NCBI GenBank assembly: GCA_947034885.2
Contig: OX344752.2
Span: 1,674,001-1,738,000 of the forward strand
Source of the DNA: Thuidium tamariscinum
Lineage: Eukaryota; Streptophyta; Bryopsida; Hypnales; Thuidiaceae
Direction: 5' to 3'
Length of the DNA: 64,000 nucleotides
Of the stretch, positions 12,476 to 24,277 are shown in pieces. The notes beneath the pieces are model-generated. The model did no database searches. It was not told the origin of the DNA and saw only the letters and a list, made by a program, of their open reading frames with translations. The stretch's first letter is position 1. Every line of letters starts with the position of its first letter. Position numbers and translations under genes: made by a program.

Positions 12476-13269
12476 TTACACCTCCCAATGAAAGCACACT
12501 GGCCTACATGTTGCTTAAAACAAATGCTTCCAAATCGTATCCTGATTCCGGAACCATACAAACTCCTCTCAATCCGGTCACCCAATCCTCCGAAACGCAC
12601 CCATTTACTCATTGTTCAAGACTCCAAGAATGTTGGGAATCGGAACTGCCATGCTTTCGAGCTCCAACGTCAAACACGAGAATGAGCTCCCAAGTGAGCT
12701 CAAAATGAGAAATTCAAAGCTGCAGAATGGAAAGAAGGCAAGCACGCAAGGTGATGTAAATTGCATAAGAGGATTTTTAGCTGGTTTATAAGATTGTGAG
12801 TTCCCAAACGCTGGGAACACATTGGGAACTCTGGGAATGTGATGCCAATGTGGTTGAGTGATTGCCAGAAAATATTAATTAATCATAAAATATTTTTAAA
12901 ATATTTTTTTGAATCATTTTTATGCTTTTTAATACATTCTGAAAATTTTTTGGAAATTAAATTTTTTTTTCCAAAATTCCAAAATTCAGACCAGCAGGGG
13001 CTGGTCTGCAACAGTGGGAACAGTTTCAGGGAACACCCCTGAAACGGTCTTCTGGGGGCCCATAAATCCTCTTATGGTGTGATTTTGAGTGCAAAAATGA
13101 TCCCAAGAACATGACCAAAAAGGTGGTTCAAAAAATCAAGACATGAGGACATGACTATGAAAATTGAAAAGGGTTGAAGTTGGGGAGGAGGATGGAATTA
13201 CAGGTAGACATGAGTCACTCCTGGGAGAAGGATTATTGAGATTCCTATGACCGTTCAAGTACCAGAAGT
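12476..13269. other. Intergenic, slightly less AT-rich, no gene recognised
   Basis: Around 12480-12720 both strands stay open for about 65 codons, but neither frame resembles a known protein and no start or splice context supports a gene. The block 12860-13060 holds T-rich runs. Confidence 0.4.
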
Positions 13270-13273
13270 TTAA

Positions 13274-13495
13274 CCCTTGAAAGACAGACTCGTGGCTGTG
13301 GAAACCATGCATTTTGATTCTGTGCGACATCACCTACTTTGAAAAGGCTAAATATATGCATTGGAAGTCAAAGTACTATAGAAGATCTTCCCTTTCCACC
13401 CCTAATACCAAGGATGAAAAATTGCATTTCTTTCCTGAAAGGAAAGATTCTTTGTCATTCAGTAAACGCCAAACGTCCGCAACATCGTTCAAGGG
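13274..13495. mobile_element. TTAA-flanked MITE, subfamily A copy 1 (222 bp)
   Basis: It starts CCCTTGAA and ends TTCAAGGG, with TTAA on both sides (13270-13273 and 13496-13499). Internal blocks shared with the other subfamily A copies include CATGCATTTTG, CTACTTTGAA, CATTGGAAGTCAAAGTA, GAAGATCT and GATTCTTTGTCATTCA. Non-coding. This copy has perfect inner ends and is probably the best kept of the four. Confidence 0.75.
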
Positions 13496-13499
13496 TTAA

Positions 13500-14928
13500 T
13501 GTTTTGCTTTTATCATGGTATCAGTCATTAACTGAGCTTTGCTTGTCTGGCGTATCAACTGAGGGTTAAGTTACCAACACTGTAGTAAAGATGGAGTATG
13601 TATTAGAGAAATTTTGAACCCTCAAAGAGGCTCTTAAAAATTGACATGCAAAGCTATTTATTGAAGGCTAGAGATGATAGCCTTAGTACACAATATGTGT
13701 TGCTACCTTGTGTGAATATTCATCAAGTACTTATGAATTTGTTAAATAAAGAATTCACTTATTGTACCAAGGACTTGAATGACAAAAAGGACCTATTGTT
13801 CTATTGTCCAATAAGAGGTATTTCATGGTGCAAACATCATGAGCATGAAGTACCAATGATCTTATTAAAAATAAAGTCTCACTCATTGTACTTACTAAAA
13901 ACACATGAGCTATTAGTACTTAATTGCACCAAAGTTGTCCTTCAAATAAAATAATCCCTCAATGTACTTAAAATTTGAATGACAAAAAGTACCTAATGTC
14001 CCATTATCCAATAAAAAAACATGTACCTTTATAAACATCATGATGTCAAAATGGGTGAAAATAGGGGAAAAAAATTGTCCTTTCTTTGACAAGTACGCAT
14101 TTAAATCCAATTGAGGACCCCAATTGAGGCCATTTTAGAGGCCTCTTTGAGGGTTCAAAATTTCTCTAATGTGATTTGTAAGTTTTTCGTTGTTGAATTC
14201 ACCACAATTTTCTACTCCCCAACAAACGTCACCCCTTCTCATCCGAGCCTGTGACAGAATGCTGATGCAATCAATACAAGAGGATATTCAAACAGCAGGA
14301 ATGGCAACATCAAGATGATGAAATAGAAGAGGGTGGGTTCCAGAGGCTCTCGATCATCGTCGCGTTGGCTGAGTTTTCGAGTACATAGCAACCTGTTCAC
14401 CAGAATGAATGTAAGGTCAATGCAAGGTCTTCTCTTCTTTGTTCCTGAGGAATGTAATTTACTCAATAATCATGTGTAAGGTACGAGGCTTGAAATCCGC
14501 TCAGGCTCAGGACTATACAAATAGTGTACATTTGGCAATTTTAGAGAGTGAGCAAATTTAACTTCAAAAATTCATTAGTTTCATGAAAGCTCCACAAACT
14601 ATGAAATGACTTGCATTAGATGCCAATTTCAGTTGTTTTTCAAGGAAAATTTACTGAAAAATATTTCAAGAAGTTTCACCTCTCCAAAATTCAGTTTCAG
14701 CTCTTCAATGAGCAGTTTTTGCCCCTCCTACCTTAGTACTTGCAACCCGAACTCTTCACTTACAAGCCATGATTCACTATTGAAACCAACCAATTTGTAG
14801 CAGACTCAACAACTGCAATGCACTACTGTAGTGCATTACCCTTTGTGGAGCTCCCTCCACTCATGTGGAAAAGGAATCAAATTTCTTTCAGTGAAAAACG
14901 TTTAGTTATTCTCTACGTGCTAAATTAA
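13500..14928. other. Intergenic with a partial long-TIR arm
   Basis: The block 14525-14730 is a one-arm relic of the element described at 11050-12475 (shared TTCAAAAATTCATTAG, ATGAAATGACTTG and TTTACTGA blocks). The rest of the stretch is AT-rich without a supported gene. Confidence 0.45.
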
Positions 14929-15236
14929 CCCTTCCAAAGATGGATTGTGGTTGTAGAAAACATGCACTTTGATACCATGTGACATTATCTTCTTTGAATA
15001 ACCTAAATTTACTCATTGGAAGTCAAAGCACCATAGAAGATCTCCCCCTTCCACCTCTAATATTGAGGATGAATAGTTGCACTTCTATCCTACAAGGGAA
15101 GATTCTTTGTCATTCATAGGACACAAAAACCCCTTCCACCTCTAATATTGAGGATGAATAGTTACACTTCTATCTTACAAGGGAAAATTCTTTGTCATTC
15201 ATAGGACACAAAAACATCCACCTTGACAATTAAGGA
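14929..15236. mobile_element. TTAA-flanked MITE, subfamily A copy 2, with internal 85-bp duplication
   Basis: It is flanked by TTAA at 14925-14928 and 15237-15240. The ends are CCCTTCCAAAGATGG (left) and a degenerate AATTAAGGA (right). It carries the same internal blocks as the copy at 13274 (CATTGGAAGTCAAAG, GAAGATCT, TCTTTGTCATTC). An 85-bp segment (15047-15131) is repeated head to tail at 15132-15216 with few differences, which accounts for the greater length. Confidence 0.7.
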
Positions 15237-16168
15237 TTAAGCATGCTCTTTAGTCTGAACAACGAATGTCAACCCTTTTTCGGTTGCCATCTACGGTGGC
15301 CAAGGCTCTAGGAAAACACACTAACTTACGTGTAAGATAATATATCTAAACTAAGCAATATTTCAGAACTTCCCGAGGTTGGAATCTCGACCAACTGAGA
15401 ATTTGTGTTCTTAATTTCGTCCAGTTGCAAGTTTGCAGTATTCATTCGTCCAATACAGTTGCAGTTGCGATGTCTTTCTACCAATACAATGTTCAACGGA
15501 CGTTTCTCTTCATCAGGTTTCAAATTGCTACACTTCTCAGATACCGCCCAAGGTGCGCAACTGATTTCACAAGCTGATAAAAACTGTCCACCTCTCCTGG
15601 ACCACCCCCACAACTGGGGCATACGGCGAACAATTTACCCTTATATGCATAACGCTCTGCTATGTGCACGATGATATGGTCACATGTTCTGGATTTTTTT
15701 TTCCTCTAACGAGACGGTTTTAAAGCAGGCTCACACGACACGACACTCGCAAATCTCAGCATAACTGTCCTTCCCAAATTCTAGAATTTTCTAGGGTAGT
15801 GGTGGTTTAGGGTTACCCAGCAATGAAAAGCAGAAAAACAAATGAAAGCATAATGATTATCAACAGAAGATCCGCAATAGTCAATCCAGAGATTCAACAA
15901 TGCATGTGGTCCAACACTGACGGTCTACAAAATATGCTCAACTTCATCTCCGAATGATTTCCAAGACTTGAGCTAAGGTCCAACCCAAGAAAAAACAGCA
16001 TCAATCCTCAAAATAGATGGCTCCGGAACGAAGTGTCGAGACTCTCTAAAGAGAACAATGACTCGTCCTCAGAACACTCTACAGGTACATCCACCGTGGC
16101 TAACAGATGACTCAACATACCGGATCTAAAAACAATAAGCTGGCATGCTTGAGTTCATTTTGCATTTG
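15237..16168. other. Intergenic / probable 3' flank of the XRCC4-like gene
   Basis: From about 15250 the base composition becomes less AT-rich. Between 15326 and 15674 both strands stay open for about 90-100 codons; the minus-strand frame (SEKCSNLKPDEEKRPLNIV) resembles nothing I know, so it is not called as a gene. The segment 15700-16168 lies just 3' of the XRCC4-like stop codon and probably includes its 3' UTR. Confidence 0.4.
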
Positions 16169-18265
16169 TCAAGTGTTCCCTTCCTGAGCTCCAGTGCCTA
16201 GATACTCCGCCGGTGTGGACGCAGGATCCAGCTCCCAAGCACCAGGAGGCACTCCAGGGCTCTCACTTCCAATCATCTGACGTCGAGGAACACAGTGAGA
16301 GAATCTTCCCTGTATATGCTTGTGCGGAATGTGGTGCATTTCGTCCTCATTCGCAACCGTGAACAGCGACTTGAATCCTTCCACTTTAATCAGAGGCAAG
16401 ACCGACAGTCCATCTGTACTTGAATAGTTGGAAGCCACTTGGACCAAATCATACTCGTAATAAAACGACTGATCCCCGTCTTCCTTCTTCGTCTGCTTCT
16501 TCTCCCAATCTCGGTACAAAGCCCAAATCTCATCCTTTTTAGGCCAAAAAGTGACCATGGAACGCTTGGGATCCCTGTCCACTTCGACAATATGTGAAAA
16601 GGCCGGAAGATCCTGAAGGCAATTGGATCCAAAAGTGAACTCCCCACAGGACGGAGACAGCTTGGCTGTTTTCACGAGGCCATTGGCAGGACAATTAGGT
16701 TTAAAAGGTTCCAGCCACTCCACTGACACTTTCACGGGCGAATTTTGAAGGAGAGTGACGTGGCCATAAAAGCGAGGCATACCATCCTGGTCGTCATAGA
16801 GTGCCCAGAACTGACCCTCTTCAAAGGAGCCTTCACTTCGACTGGCATCAAAGTCACTAAACTCAGCATTCACCACGTCAATCTCTCGATCCTCATCCAC
16901 TCCAGGATTGGGTCCAGCAACGATTTCTGGTGCTTCACTAGGCTCTGACTCAGGCTCGCTGGTCTCCTCTAACTCTACCTCCACCACCGTTGGCTTCGCC
17001 TTCTTTCTAGAGCTTCGAGAGGGAGCCTGTTTCCTCTCTTTCGCTACTTTCGGAGAAGACGCACGTACCTTTCCACTTGCTGGCGTCTTTCGTTGTGGTT
17101 TCCCTGGTGTTTTTCTTGGTGTTAAGAGACTCGTCACTTCATGAGCAGTGTGAGAAGCAGCAATTCTATCCACAGAGTGAATCCCCTTCTCCACTACATC
17201 CTCCACCTGGTCTAGAGAATTGTCCAAGGAACGCTGGGGTTGAGCTTTTTTATGGGATTTCTTCACTCCGGATTTCGAGGGTCTCCTCTTATTCGATTTC
17301 CTCGCAGGCAGAGGATCCGTCTTGGGCTCTGCCACATCAGAAAGACGGTCTATGAACGCCTTTCTGCCACCTGCGGTTTCTCCCTCCGAAAGGCTATCAT
17401 CTGGCACGCCATTGGGATGACCAGCCACAACTGCGTCTAACCAGCTCGGGTCCTTGGAGGTTTCACGCCTTGCCTCTGACTTGGAGTGCTGCTTGTATCC
17501 CAAAGCACTCAAGGGGGGAGGTCTTGTTCCTGGTGCTTGCTCCAGGAGGAGAGGCGCTGGCGATCGAGGCTTTTGCAACAGTGGCAAGGGCTCGGAAGCC
17601 TTTGAGGGTCGTTTTCTGGAGCGTGTTTCTGTGTTGCTAGCACCTGATTTGCGTTTCGCTCGTGAGGATGTCCCTGCCGCAGTCTTCTCAGTTGCGGGTA
17701 CTTCATTTATATGGCCGTTTGTACGGTCTCTTGGTGACACAGTGCCCTCTCGATGAGTTCGCAGCAATGTCAAGCTCCGCTCTTTAGCAGCAATCTCTCT
17801 CTCGAACCCTCGTGTTCTCTTTGCCAGCTCTTTAGTGAGACCATGATGAGCATCCAGCAAAAGCTGTACCATATCAGCAGCCACACGAGGGCCACTATCT
17901 GTAGTTGTTTGCAGTACCAAAACAACTGGCTTCTGGTTCTGTGGCAATGAGCAAATTAGTTCCGGGCTCAAACTCTTGCCCCATTTCAATTCATAGTTAA
18001 CATTAGGCTGCTGTTTGCTGAAGTAGAACTGAACTCTGTCAACATACTCCGACTCAGTCAAACCCAATCTGTTCGCATTCTCCACAACATATTCCTCGGT
18101 AGCTCTGCCAGTCCAGGCATCATTACCATCACAGACCGAAATGGTGAATTCAGATGGCAACCAGGTTCCCTTTATGTATAGCAGAGCAGCCTCCAGTTCG
18201 TACCGGGCTCCCGACCTGGCCACATCGTCGAACCTTGCGCACGTTGAGTTTAGAAGACTCACCAT
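16169..18265 (-). CDS. XRCC4-like N-terminal head fused to a C-terminal DUF3444 domain
   Basis: An uninterrupted 698-residue frame. The start is the first in-frame ATG (18265); an in-frame stop lies a few codons upstream. Residues 1-125 match the XRCC4 head: IKGTWLPSEFTISVCDGNDA, then WTG, parallels FVITLTDGHSAWTG of human XRCC4, followed by ATEEYV and YFSKQQPNVNYEL as in plant XRCC4. Residues 128-172 form a helix (LLLDAHHGLTKELAKRTRGF). Residues 175-470 are a basic and Ser/Pro-rich linker with likely nuclear signals (RAKRKSG, SRKRPSK, KSNKRRPSK). Residues 480-690 match DUF3444: GQFWALYDDQDGMPRFY, VSVEWLEP, EIWALYRDW, YDLVQV, IPHKHIQGRFSHCVPRRQ and a final GAWELDPASTPAEYL. XRCC4 proteins are usually 250-340 residues and act with DNA ligase IV in end joining; DUF3444 usually sits at the C-terminus of plant DnaJ proteins. 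The fused role is inferred: nuclear, DNA repair or chromatin. Confidence 0.88.
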   Translation of the reverse strand: MVSLLNSTCARFDDVARSGARYELEAALLYIKGTWLPSEFTISVCDGNDAWTGRATEEYVVENANRLGLTESEYVDRVQFYFSKQQPNVNYELKWGKSLSPELICSLPQNQKPVVLVLQTTTDSGPRVAADMVQLLLDAHHGLTKELAKRTRGFEREIAAKERSLTLLRTHREGTVSPRDRTNGHINEVPATEKTAAGTSSRAKRKSGASNTETRSRKRPSKASEPLPLLQKPRSPAPLLLEQAPGTRPPPLSALGYKQHSKSEARRETSKDPSWLDAVVAGHPNGVPDDSLSEGETAGGRKAFIDRLSDVAEPKTDPLPARKSNKRRPSKSGVKKSHKKAQPQRSLDNSLDQVEDVVEKGIHSVDRIAASHTAHEVTSLLTPRKTPGKPQRKTPASGKVRASSPKVAKERKQAPSRSSRKKAKPTVVEVELEETSEPESEPSEAPEIVAGPNPGVDEDREIDVVNAEFSDFDASRSEGSFEEGQFWALYDDQDGMPRFYGHVTLLQNSPVKVSVEWLEPFKPNCPANGLVKTAKLSPSCGEFTFGSNCLQDLPAFSHIVEVDRDPKRSMVTFWPKKDEIWALYRDWEKKQTKKEDGDQSFYYEYDLVQVASNYSSTDGLSVLPLIKVEGFKSLFTVANEDEMHHIPHKHIQGRFSHCVPRRQMIGSESPGVPPGAWELDPASTPAEYLGTGAQEGNT

Positions 18266-19870
18266 CTTCACTAATACTTAGATGTTCCTCTTTGGAAATC
18301 CTCTAATGAGCAGATTGAGGTGCAGCACAAAATCATACCCCCAGAAGATTGTCAAGAAGGTTCGTTACAATCAAACCATGCCTGTCAATAAGATCAACCA
18401 TCAGAAAATAAACTCAGGTTGAAGCACCGGGGACAGCTTCAGCGTCTAGAGCTAACTATCACCAACGTAAGAACAGAAAGCAAGGTCAAAGATTACTTAT
18501 TTGTGGTCCGATTCATCTTAAACAAAGGCGTGCAATGCTTCCACGGAAAGAGAGAGAGAGAGAGAGAGAGAGAAGCGCAGGAAAAGCTGCTCATGCACAC
18601 AGACAGCATGCTCTTATCCTGGAATTGCAACAACTAAAGAACCTTTCACTGTCATAAAAATGGGGAGCCCATTTGGCTTAGGAGTCACAACCTCCGGTTT
18701 GATACAAACTTAGCCTTCAACTCCACAATTTATTCCTACAGCAAGATTACTAAAAGTTGTACCATAAAACCACTTCCAACACCTAATATGTGGTTACCCA
18801 GTTTGCTCGTGATTGAAACTCCCAATATCAAAACATGACGGCATTCCCTGAGGTCATATGATAAGGAAAAAAACCAAGTACGCTCCCAACACATGCACAT
18901 GATAAAATCAACAATCCTTGTTCCAGAGTACATTGGAAATAGTTAGACTATTTTGGGCATTAATCTCACCCGATGGATGCTGTCACCAACACACTTCCTC
19001 AACGCAGAGCAGTACCACGCCTCGTAGACTCCGCCGATTTCATCCCTGCTCAACCTCCAACATTCTAGTCCCTAAAGAGAATCTGCAAACTGCATGGCCC
19101 CTACTGCTTCAACAGAAACGCCACCAACACAAAACTTCACCTGGGAACCCCCATTTAACGCTATCGGTGCCACCAGCTTCTCCGAGACCTACACCATACC
19201 AGTAACACCAAACCCAATGCAAAGTTACACTACAAACAAACCACAATCGACGGCTAAGTAACTCTCCTTCCTAACAACCAGGATACTCGTCTCCCTCACA
19301 GCTCCAATATGTTTATGATGAAGGTGGCACTACCGACAGGTGGAAAGCATGAATTAACAGCTCACATGCTCCCAATAATCTCGAGTTTCATTCTACAAAG
19401 CTTCAAAAATTGCTAAAACCTAAGATACAGAAAACCCATTCTAGAGACCAAAAAAACTCCAAAATCTGAAGCCCACAACTGCAGGCTTACTGTCTAGCAT
19501 TGCTGATATTCACGGCACCATAACTGCTCCCCGGGAGCAACACGGGCTGTCGTCTCTCAGGAGAAACTTGAGGTTCCGTACCCCTCGCAAAACCCCAAAG
19601 CTGCTCATAAGAAGAATTTAAGAGTGCGCCATAAGAAGCCCTAGAAAGGACGGAAATTGAAGGAGAATGCGCATACATACCTGATGGTGACCAAGGCGAA
19701 GCAGGAAAGCTTGTAGAAAAGCTTGTGCGGCAATGATGAAAATAAGCTAAGGCAGGGCTTTGGAAGGTGGGAGACGGAGCTTTGCCCCTCATCTGGCCTT
19801 CTGTGTGAGTTGAACTGGGCGAGGGAGCGCCGGAGCGGGCAGGGCCGGGTTGTGATGGAAACGTGCTGGC
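18266..19870 (-). other. Probable promoter, 5' UTR exon and leader intron of the XRCC4-like gene
   Basis: On the minus strand a strong donor, CCATCAG/GTATGTATG, ends a possible leader exon at 19681. Several AG acceptors lie shortly upstream of the ATG (for example CTCATTAG near 18303), so a leader intron of about 1.4 kb is plausible. The block 19790-19870 is GC-rich relative to its surroundings, as expected near a start site. A frame of 101 codons in this exon (from 19792) resembles nothing known. A 25-bp AG microsatellite lies at 18549-18573. No transcript evidence was available. Confidence 0.35.
18549..18573. repeat. (AG)n microsatellite
   Basis: Twelve uninterrupted AG dinucleotides within the inferred leader intron of the XRCC4-like gene. 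CT/AG tracts are common in plant 5' leaders. Confidence 0.9.
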
Positions 19871-21362
19871 ATTGGTGTTTAACTTAAAGTGAGTAACTCA
19901 AAAGCCGCCCCTAATTTGTAGTTCTCACTATCATGAAACCGGTCAAATTTTCATATTTCGGTGTTGGCAAGTCCAAGGAGGTTTTAATGCACCAATAATC
20001 ACAACATTTGGATACCGTATTCAAAGTTATGAAGGGTCAAAGTTTTTTTTATAGATATTTTAAAATCATTACTTCAATATGGATTTTGGAGATGTGCATA
20101 TAGTGTTAATGGCAATTTTAAGCAAGATGTGATTTGGAGTGCACACACCTGAGGGTAATGTGTGCCCTTGATTTTTAGCTTTTAATACTTCACATGACAT
20201 TTCATATGCAAGCTTGGTCAAACTTCATTAGATTTCTACATAAAAATACACATTTAAATTTTTAAATTTTTTTCACATGTATTAATATATATCTAAAATT
20301 TATTCTCAGTTTTCTATAATCAAAAACATCAAATTGGATTTAACATGATTTTTTTAATATTTAAAAAAATCATAGTAATTACAAAAATTCTTGAAATAGT
20401 ATGAAACTTCAAAGAAAATTTCAAAAATAGTGTCTTTTGAGCTTTGAAGATCATATCTTCAAAGTGCAACAAAATTACAATTTCAACAATTAAAATGGAA
20501 TGAAAAAATAGACTATAAGAGCTGCATTTTTTTAAATTAAAATTATAACATTTAAAATCAAGAACTATATTTAAAAATTGCATTATAATTTTCAAAATGC
20601 ATGTAGAACTTGTAATATTCTTTAATCCCTCAAGGCCCATCAACTTCTTTACAATGGACATTTTCAATGAATCGTCCTACTTTGATATTTTTTAGGGTAT
20701 GGATGCACCTAAAATTTTGACAAATGTAAAGAGTGCATATCTTGTATGTATAGAGTAAATTGTAGAAAATATTGATTGTTGGATTTTTGAATTACAATTT
20801 TGGACAATCAACTTTATAGGAAAAAATCTCAAGGGGGGTATTCTCTATATGATTATAAAACCACATGCAATAATGGGGTATTTAGTGGGGGAGTATTTAT
20901 CTCCTTCCCATTTTTTTCCCTCCCTATAAGTAGAAAAAAAGCTACTAGTGTGTATTTTTCAACCCCCTATTTCTTTTTGTTAAGTCTTTGAATAATCAAT
21001 TTATGACAACCTATTTTTTTATACATCTTACAATTACTGAACAATGAATAGATCATGAACACTTCAAGATCAAGCACGTGCACTCCTAGCATTTCAATGC
21101 ATTACATAAACAAAGAAGATGCAATACACTACTATTCAAACTTGGCCATGATCAAGAACATTATACATATGTCAATAATACAAATATTCGCCCAAAGAAC
21201 CTCCAATGTAACAAAGTTCACAGCTTCAAGAATATTGGAAAATAGGCTTTTAACAATTCAGTCCAACACTTTCTAACACATCTAGAATACACTGCAGACA
21301 AATCAGAATAATTGCAATATGAAGTTGAAAGATTAAATAGTACATTCAAACATAGCATGGTT
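19871..21362. other. Intergenic, very AT-rich
   Basis: No gene or clear element. The open frames seen (for example about 112 codons at 20329-20667) have Ile/Lys/Phe-rich composition and no motif. Confidence 0.45.
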
Positions 21363-21536
21363 GTTAGTATGTGAGCATAGAAAGTGTGAGCCTATGAGCC
21401 TAGAATTCTATACACCTATGTATAGATTTCTATACTATAGACACCTCAATGGTTATAGTGTATCTATGTTCTAAACACCTATATTACAGGTGTTTATGTT
21501 AAAAACACCTTCAATGAGTGCATAGAATATACTAAC
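21363..21536. mobile_element. Short TIR MITE, degenerate copy (174 bp)
   Basis: The left end GTTAGTATGTGAGCATAG faces a right end ...CATAGAATATACTAAC. The left 40 bp match the end of the 209-bp element at 25553 (GTGTGAGCCTATGAGCCTAGAA). Internal blocks AGGTGTTTAT and CTATA runs are shared. Non-coding. Confidence 0.5.
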
Positions 21537-24051
21537 TCAAAGAACTTGTATATTGAAAATTGTGTTTATAAACACAAGTAGTTTGCATTGAACCTGCTAT
21601 CAATACATACTCATATACATCTAGAAATTCAGTAAAAAAAACCTAGCAGTTAAAGCTTAGGGCAATGGTACTTTACTACGATGCAACACTAAGATTGTTC
21701 AAAATACTAGAAGTTGCAGAAACAGAAAAAGAATTGTTGGAGAGTATCAAGGACTCAACGCCACCCTAAATCCTACCACTTATTCCTACTACTCAAATTG
21801 CAAGAAAACTCTAAGTCTTGGATTTTCATCTAAGCTTAAATTTCCCACCATATTGAGTTTTAATTCAAAACCATAATTACTTTTCCAACTACCTCTTTCA
21901 ACATGTCATTCAAAAAACTAAACCTACTAAACACTTTTAGGGGAATCCAACTTTTGGCATCCTATTTTTTTCCCTACTATATTAAAAAATGAAGGCTTTT
22001 TCTTATATCCTATTTTTTTTATAATCACCCTAAGTACATATTACCAATGCTATGTTAGATCTACAAATAGTATAAATTTTACCTTCAATGAATTAAATTG
22101 ACCGTACTTTTTATCTTATACCATTTGCTACCACAGCCCTAGTGTCCCCTCGAGGAAAAAAATGCAAATTTGGAGGAAGAAAAAATCATGAGAAGATTAG
22201 TATTGCTTCTTTATCCTTCCAAATAATTGTATTAGTGTCTAAAGAAAATTTCACATTTTTTATTTTTTTAAAATGAGATTTTTAAAAATCTCAAATTTGT
22301 ACACATAAAGGAAAAGTAAAAAGCAAAAATTGATCAAATTGGATCCTACAAAAATATTTAAAATTTATATGTGCATCAATTTTTTTAATTTAAAAATTTA
22401 CATTATTATCATATTTTTTGGATTATCTTCAAATTTGAAATAAATATAATTGTTTCTTCATTAAACTAAATTGAACCTTGTATTTTTATAATTGCTAAAA
22501 ATACAAAATTGAAAACAAATTCTCTAGACCCAATTTATTTCTATATAATAAAGACTAACGTCCAAAGAAATTCTTTTTCATGCCTCCTAATTTTCTCATT
22601 GGAATAAGATTATATGTACTCACTTTTTTCTATTAGACTACATTTCTTAAATAAAATTTTAAACACTTCTCACTTTGAAACTATAAAATCAAAAAATGGA
22701 ACAAGTGTATCAAAATTTTTACTCAACTAGATCTTTGTTTTCAAAATATTGAAATTTGTTTCACCTTGCCAAGAATTTGCCATTAAAATTATGAAGACCT
22801 CATTATCTTTTCTTGTTCCTACTAATAAATCAACTAAGTTTTATTAATTTTTGGTTGAGGGCAAAGTTATATTTCAAATTATCTTTTTAAGCATAGAAAT
22901 CGACATTAGCTTGAGGGTGCACTCTCAAACTACAACCAAAGACAAAAGTAGGTTTCCAACACCTAAAAGTGTACTATTATAGTGAGTCTAAAGTCAATTG
23001 CCTAGCTTTACATAAAACTTGTGAATTTTTTCTTTATCTTCACAAATTTTTGTGTTTTCTTGTATTTACTTAAGGAAACTTAGAATTTTTAAATTAAATG
23101 TTGCATCTATAAATTTGTTTGAATGGGTGTGAAAAGATAATTAATTCAATTTGTTAAGGTTTCTTTTAAATTGTAGCTTTGTTTTGCATGATTTTATGCA
23201 CATTATATGCACACAATATGGTTCAGATTTGTATGGAAGAAAACATTCAAGTGCTAACACATTTTTGGACATTGCAAAAATAAATCATAAATTTTTAAAG
23301 AATTGAGTAAGCTTGTTCAAAAAAATGACCCTACACTCTCATAAATATAAGGCCGTGTACATGGCACCTTCAGTGGTCATCCTTTGCTATTAACATTCTC
23401 AAGGCCAAGTTGTTGTCTCTATTTTTTTCACACCTTTTTTCTTCTTACTAAAGACCCAATAGTCTCTTGAATAGCAAACTCTAATTCTTTTCATGCCTTC
23501 ATCTCAAGGTACTGTAGCACTTTGCTCACTAGAGATGATAGTTGATTTCATCTAGAGCCTCTACAATTGTGAGCCCATCTAGTGATGTACCTAATTCACA
23601 TTATCCATTAAATTTGGTCATGTCATACTTGGTGCTCTTCCATTTGGTTTCAACTAGGATTCCATCAATTGGAAAGGGTGTTCCACAAAATTGTGAGACC
23701 TTTGCTGATTGTAATGGCCGAAAATCTAATCCCAAAATGCTTTTGCCTTTGTCTATTATTAATATTGGATCTTACAAAATTTACAAAAGGATGTAGTAAA
23801 CTTGTTGTTCTTCGTCATTCATGAAATATTCCTTTTTTTGCATGGAAATCTTACCCCCACCTACTATGGACAACAAATCTAACAAATAGAGAGGTTTTCC
23901 ACAACCTCCCTAAACATTCCCCAAATTTTGTAATAAACCAAAAAAATAGAGCCTCCACAACAATTTAGCAACTAATAACAAATCCATTGGACCCTTGTAT
24001 AATTTATCCCTTGAAAATTGCCCAAACAATACAATTGACATCTTTCTTTAA
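21537..24051. other. Intergenic, AT-rich, no gene recognised
   Basis: Long AT-rich stretch with poly-T tracts and no supported gene. A frame of 84 codons near 23542-23796 (MISSRASTIVSPSSDVPNSH) has moderate complexity but no recognisable motif; it may be part of a decayed mobile element. Confidence 0.45.
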
Positions 24052-24273
24052 CTCTTGAATGATGCCGCGGATGTTTGGCATCCTTTGAATGACAAAGAAT
24101 CTTTCATTTTAGGATAGAAATGCAACTTTTCATCCTTAGTATTAGGGATAGAAAGGAAAGATCTTCTACAATACTTTGACTTTAAATGAGTATATATGGC
24201 TTTTCCAAAGAAGATGATGTCATACGGTATCATAATGTATGATTTCTATGGCCACCAATCCATCCTTCAAGGA
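24052..24273. mobile_element. TTAA-flanked MITE, subfamily A copy 3 (inverted orientation)
   Basis: TTAA lies at 24048-24051 and 24274-24277; the ends are CTCTTGAATGATG and CATCCTTCAAGGA. Read on the minus strand the interior matches the copies at 13274 and 14929 (TACTTTGACTT as the inverse of AAGTCAAAGTA, AGATCTTC, GAATGACAAAGAATC). Length 222 bp, the same as copy 1. Confidence 0.7.
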
Positions 24274-24277
24274 TTAA

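Noticed and set aside
12488-12708. Two overlapping 65-codon frames in less AT-rich DNA.
   Set aside because: They share the same DNA in different frames without any motif or splice support.
16390-17756. Several 65-100-codon frames inside the XRCC4/DUF3444 gene on both strands.
   Set aside because: They overlap the well-supported 698-codon frame, and none has domain similarity.
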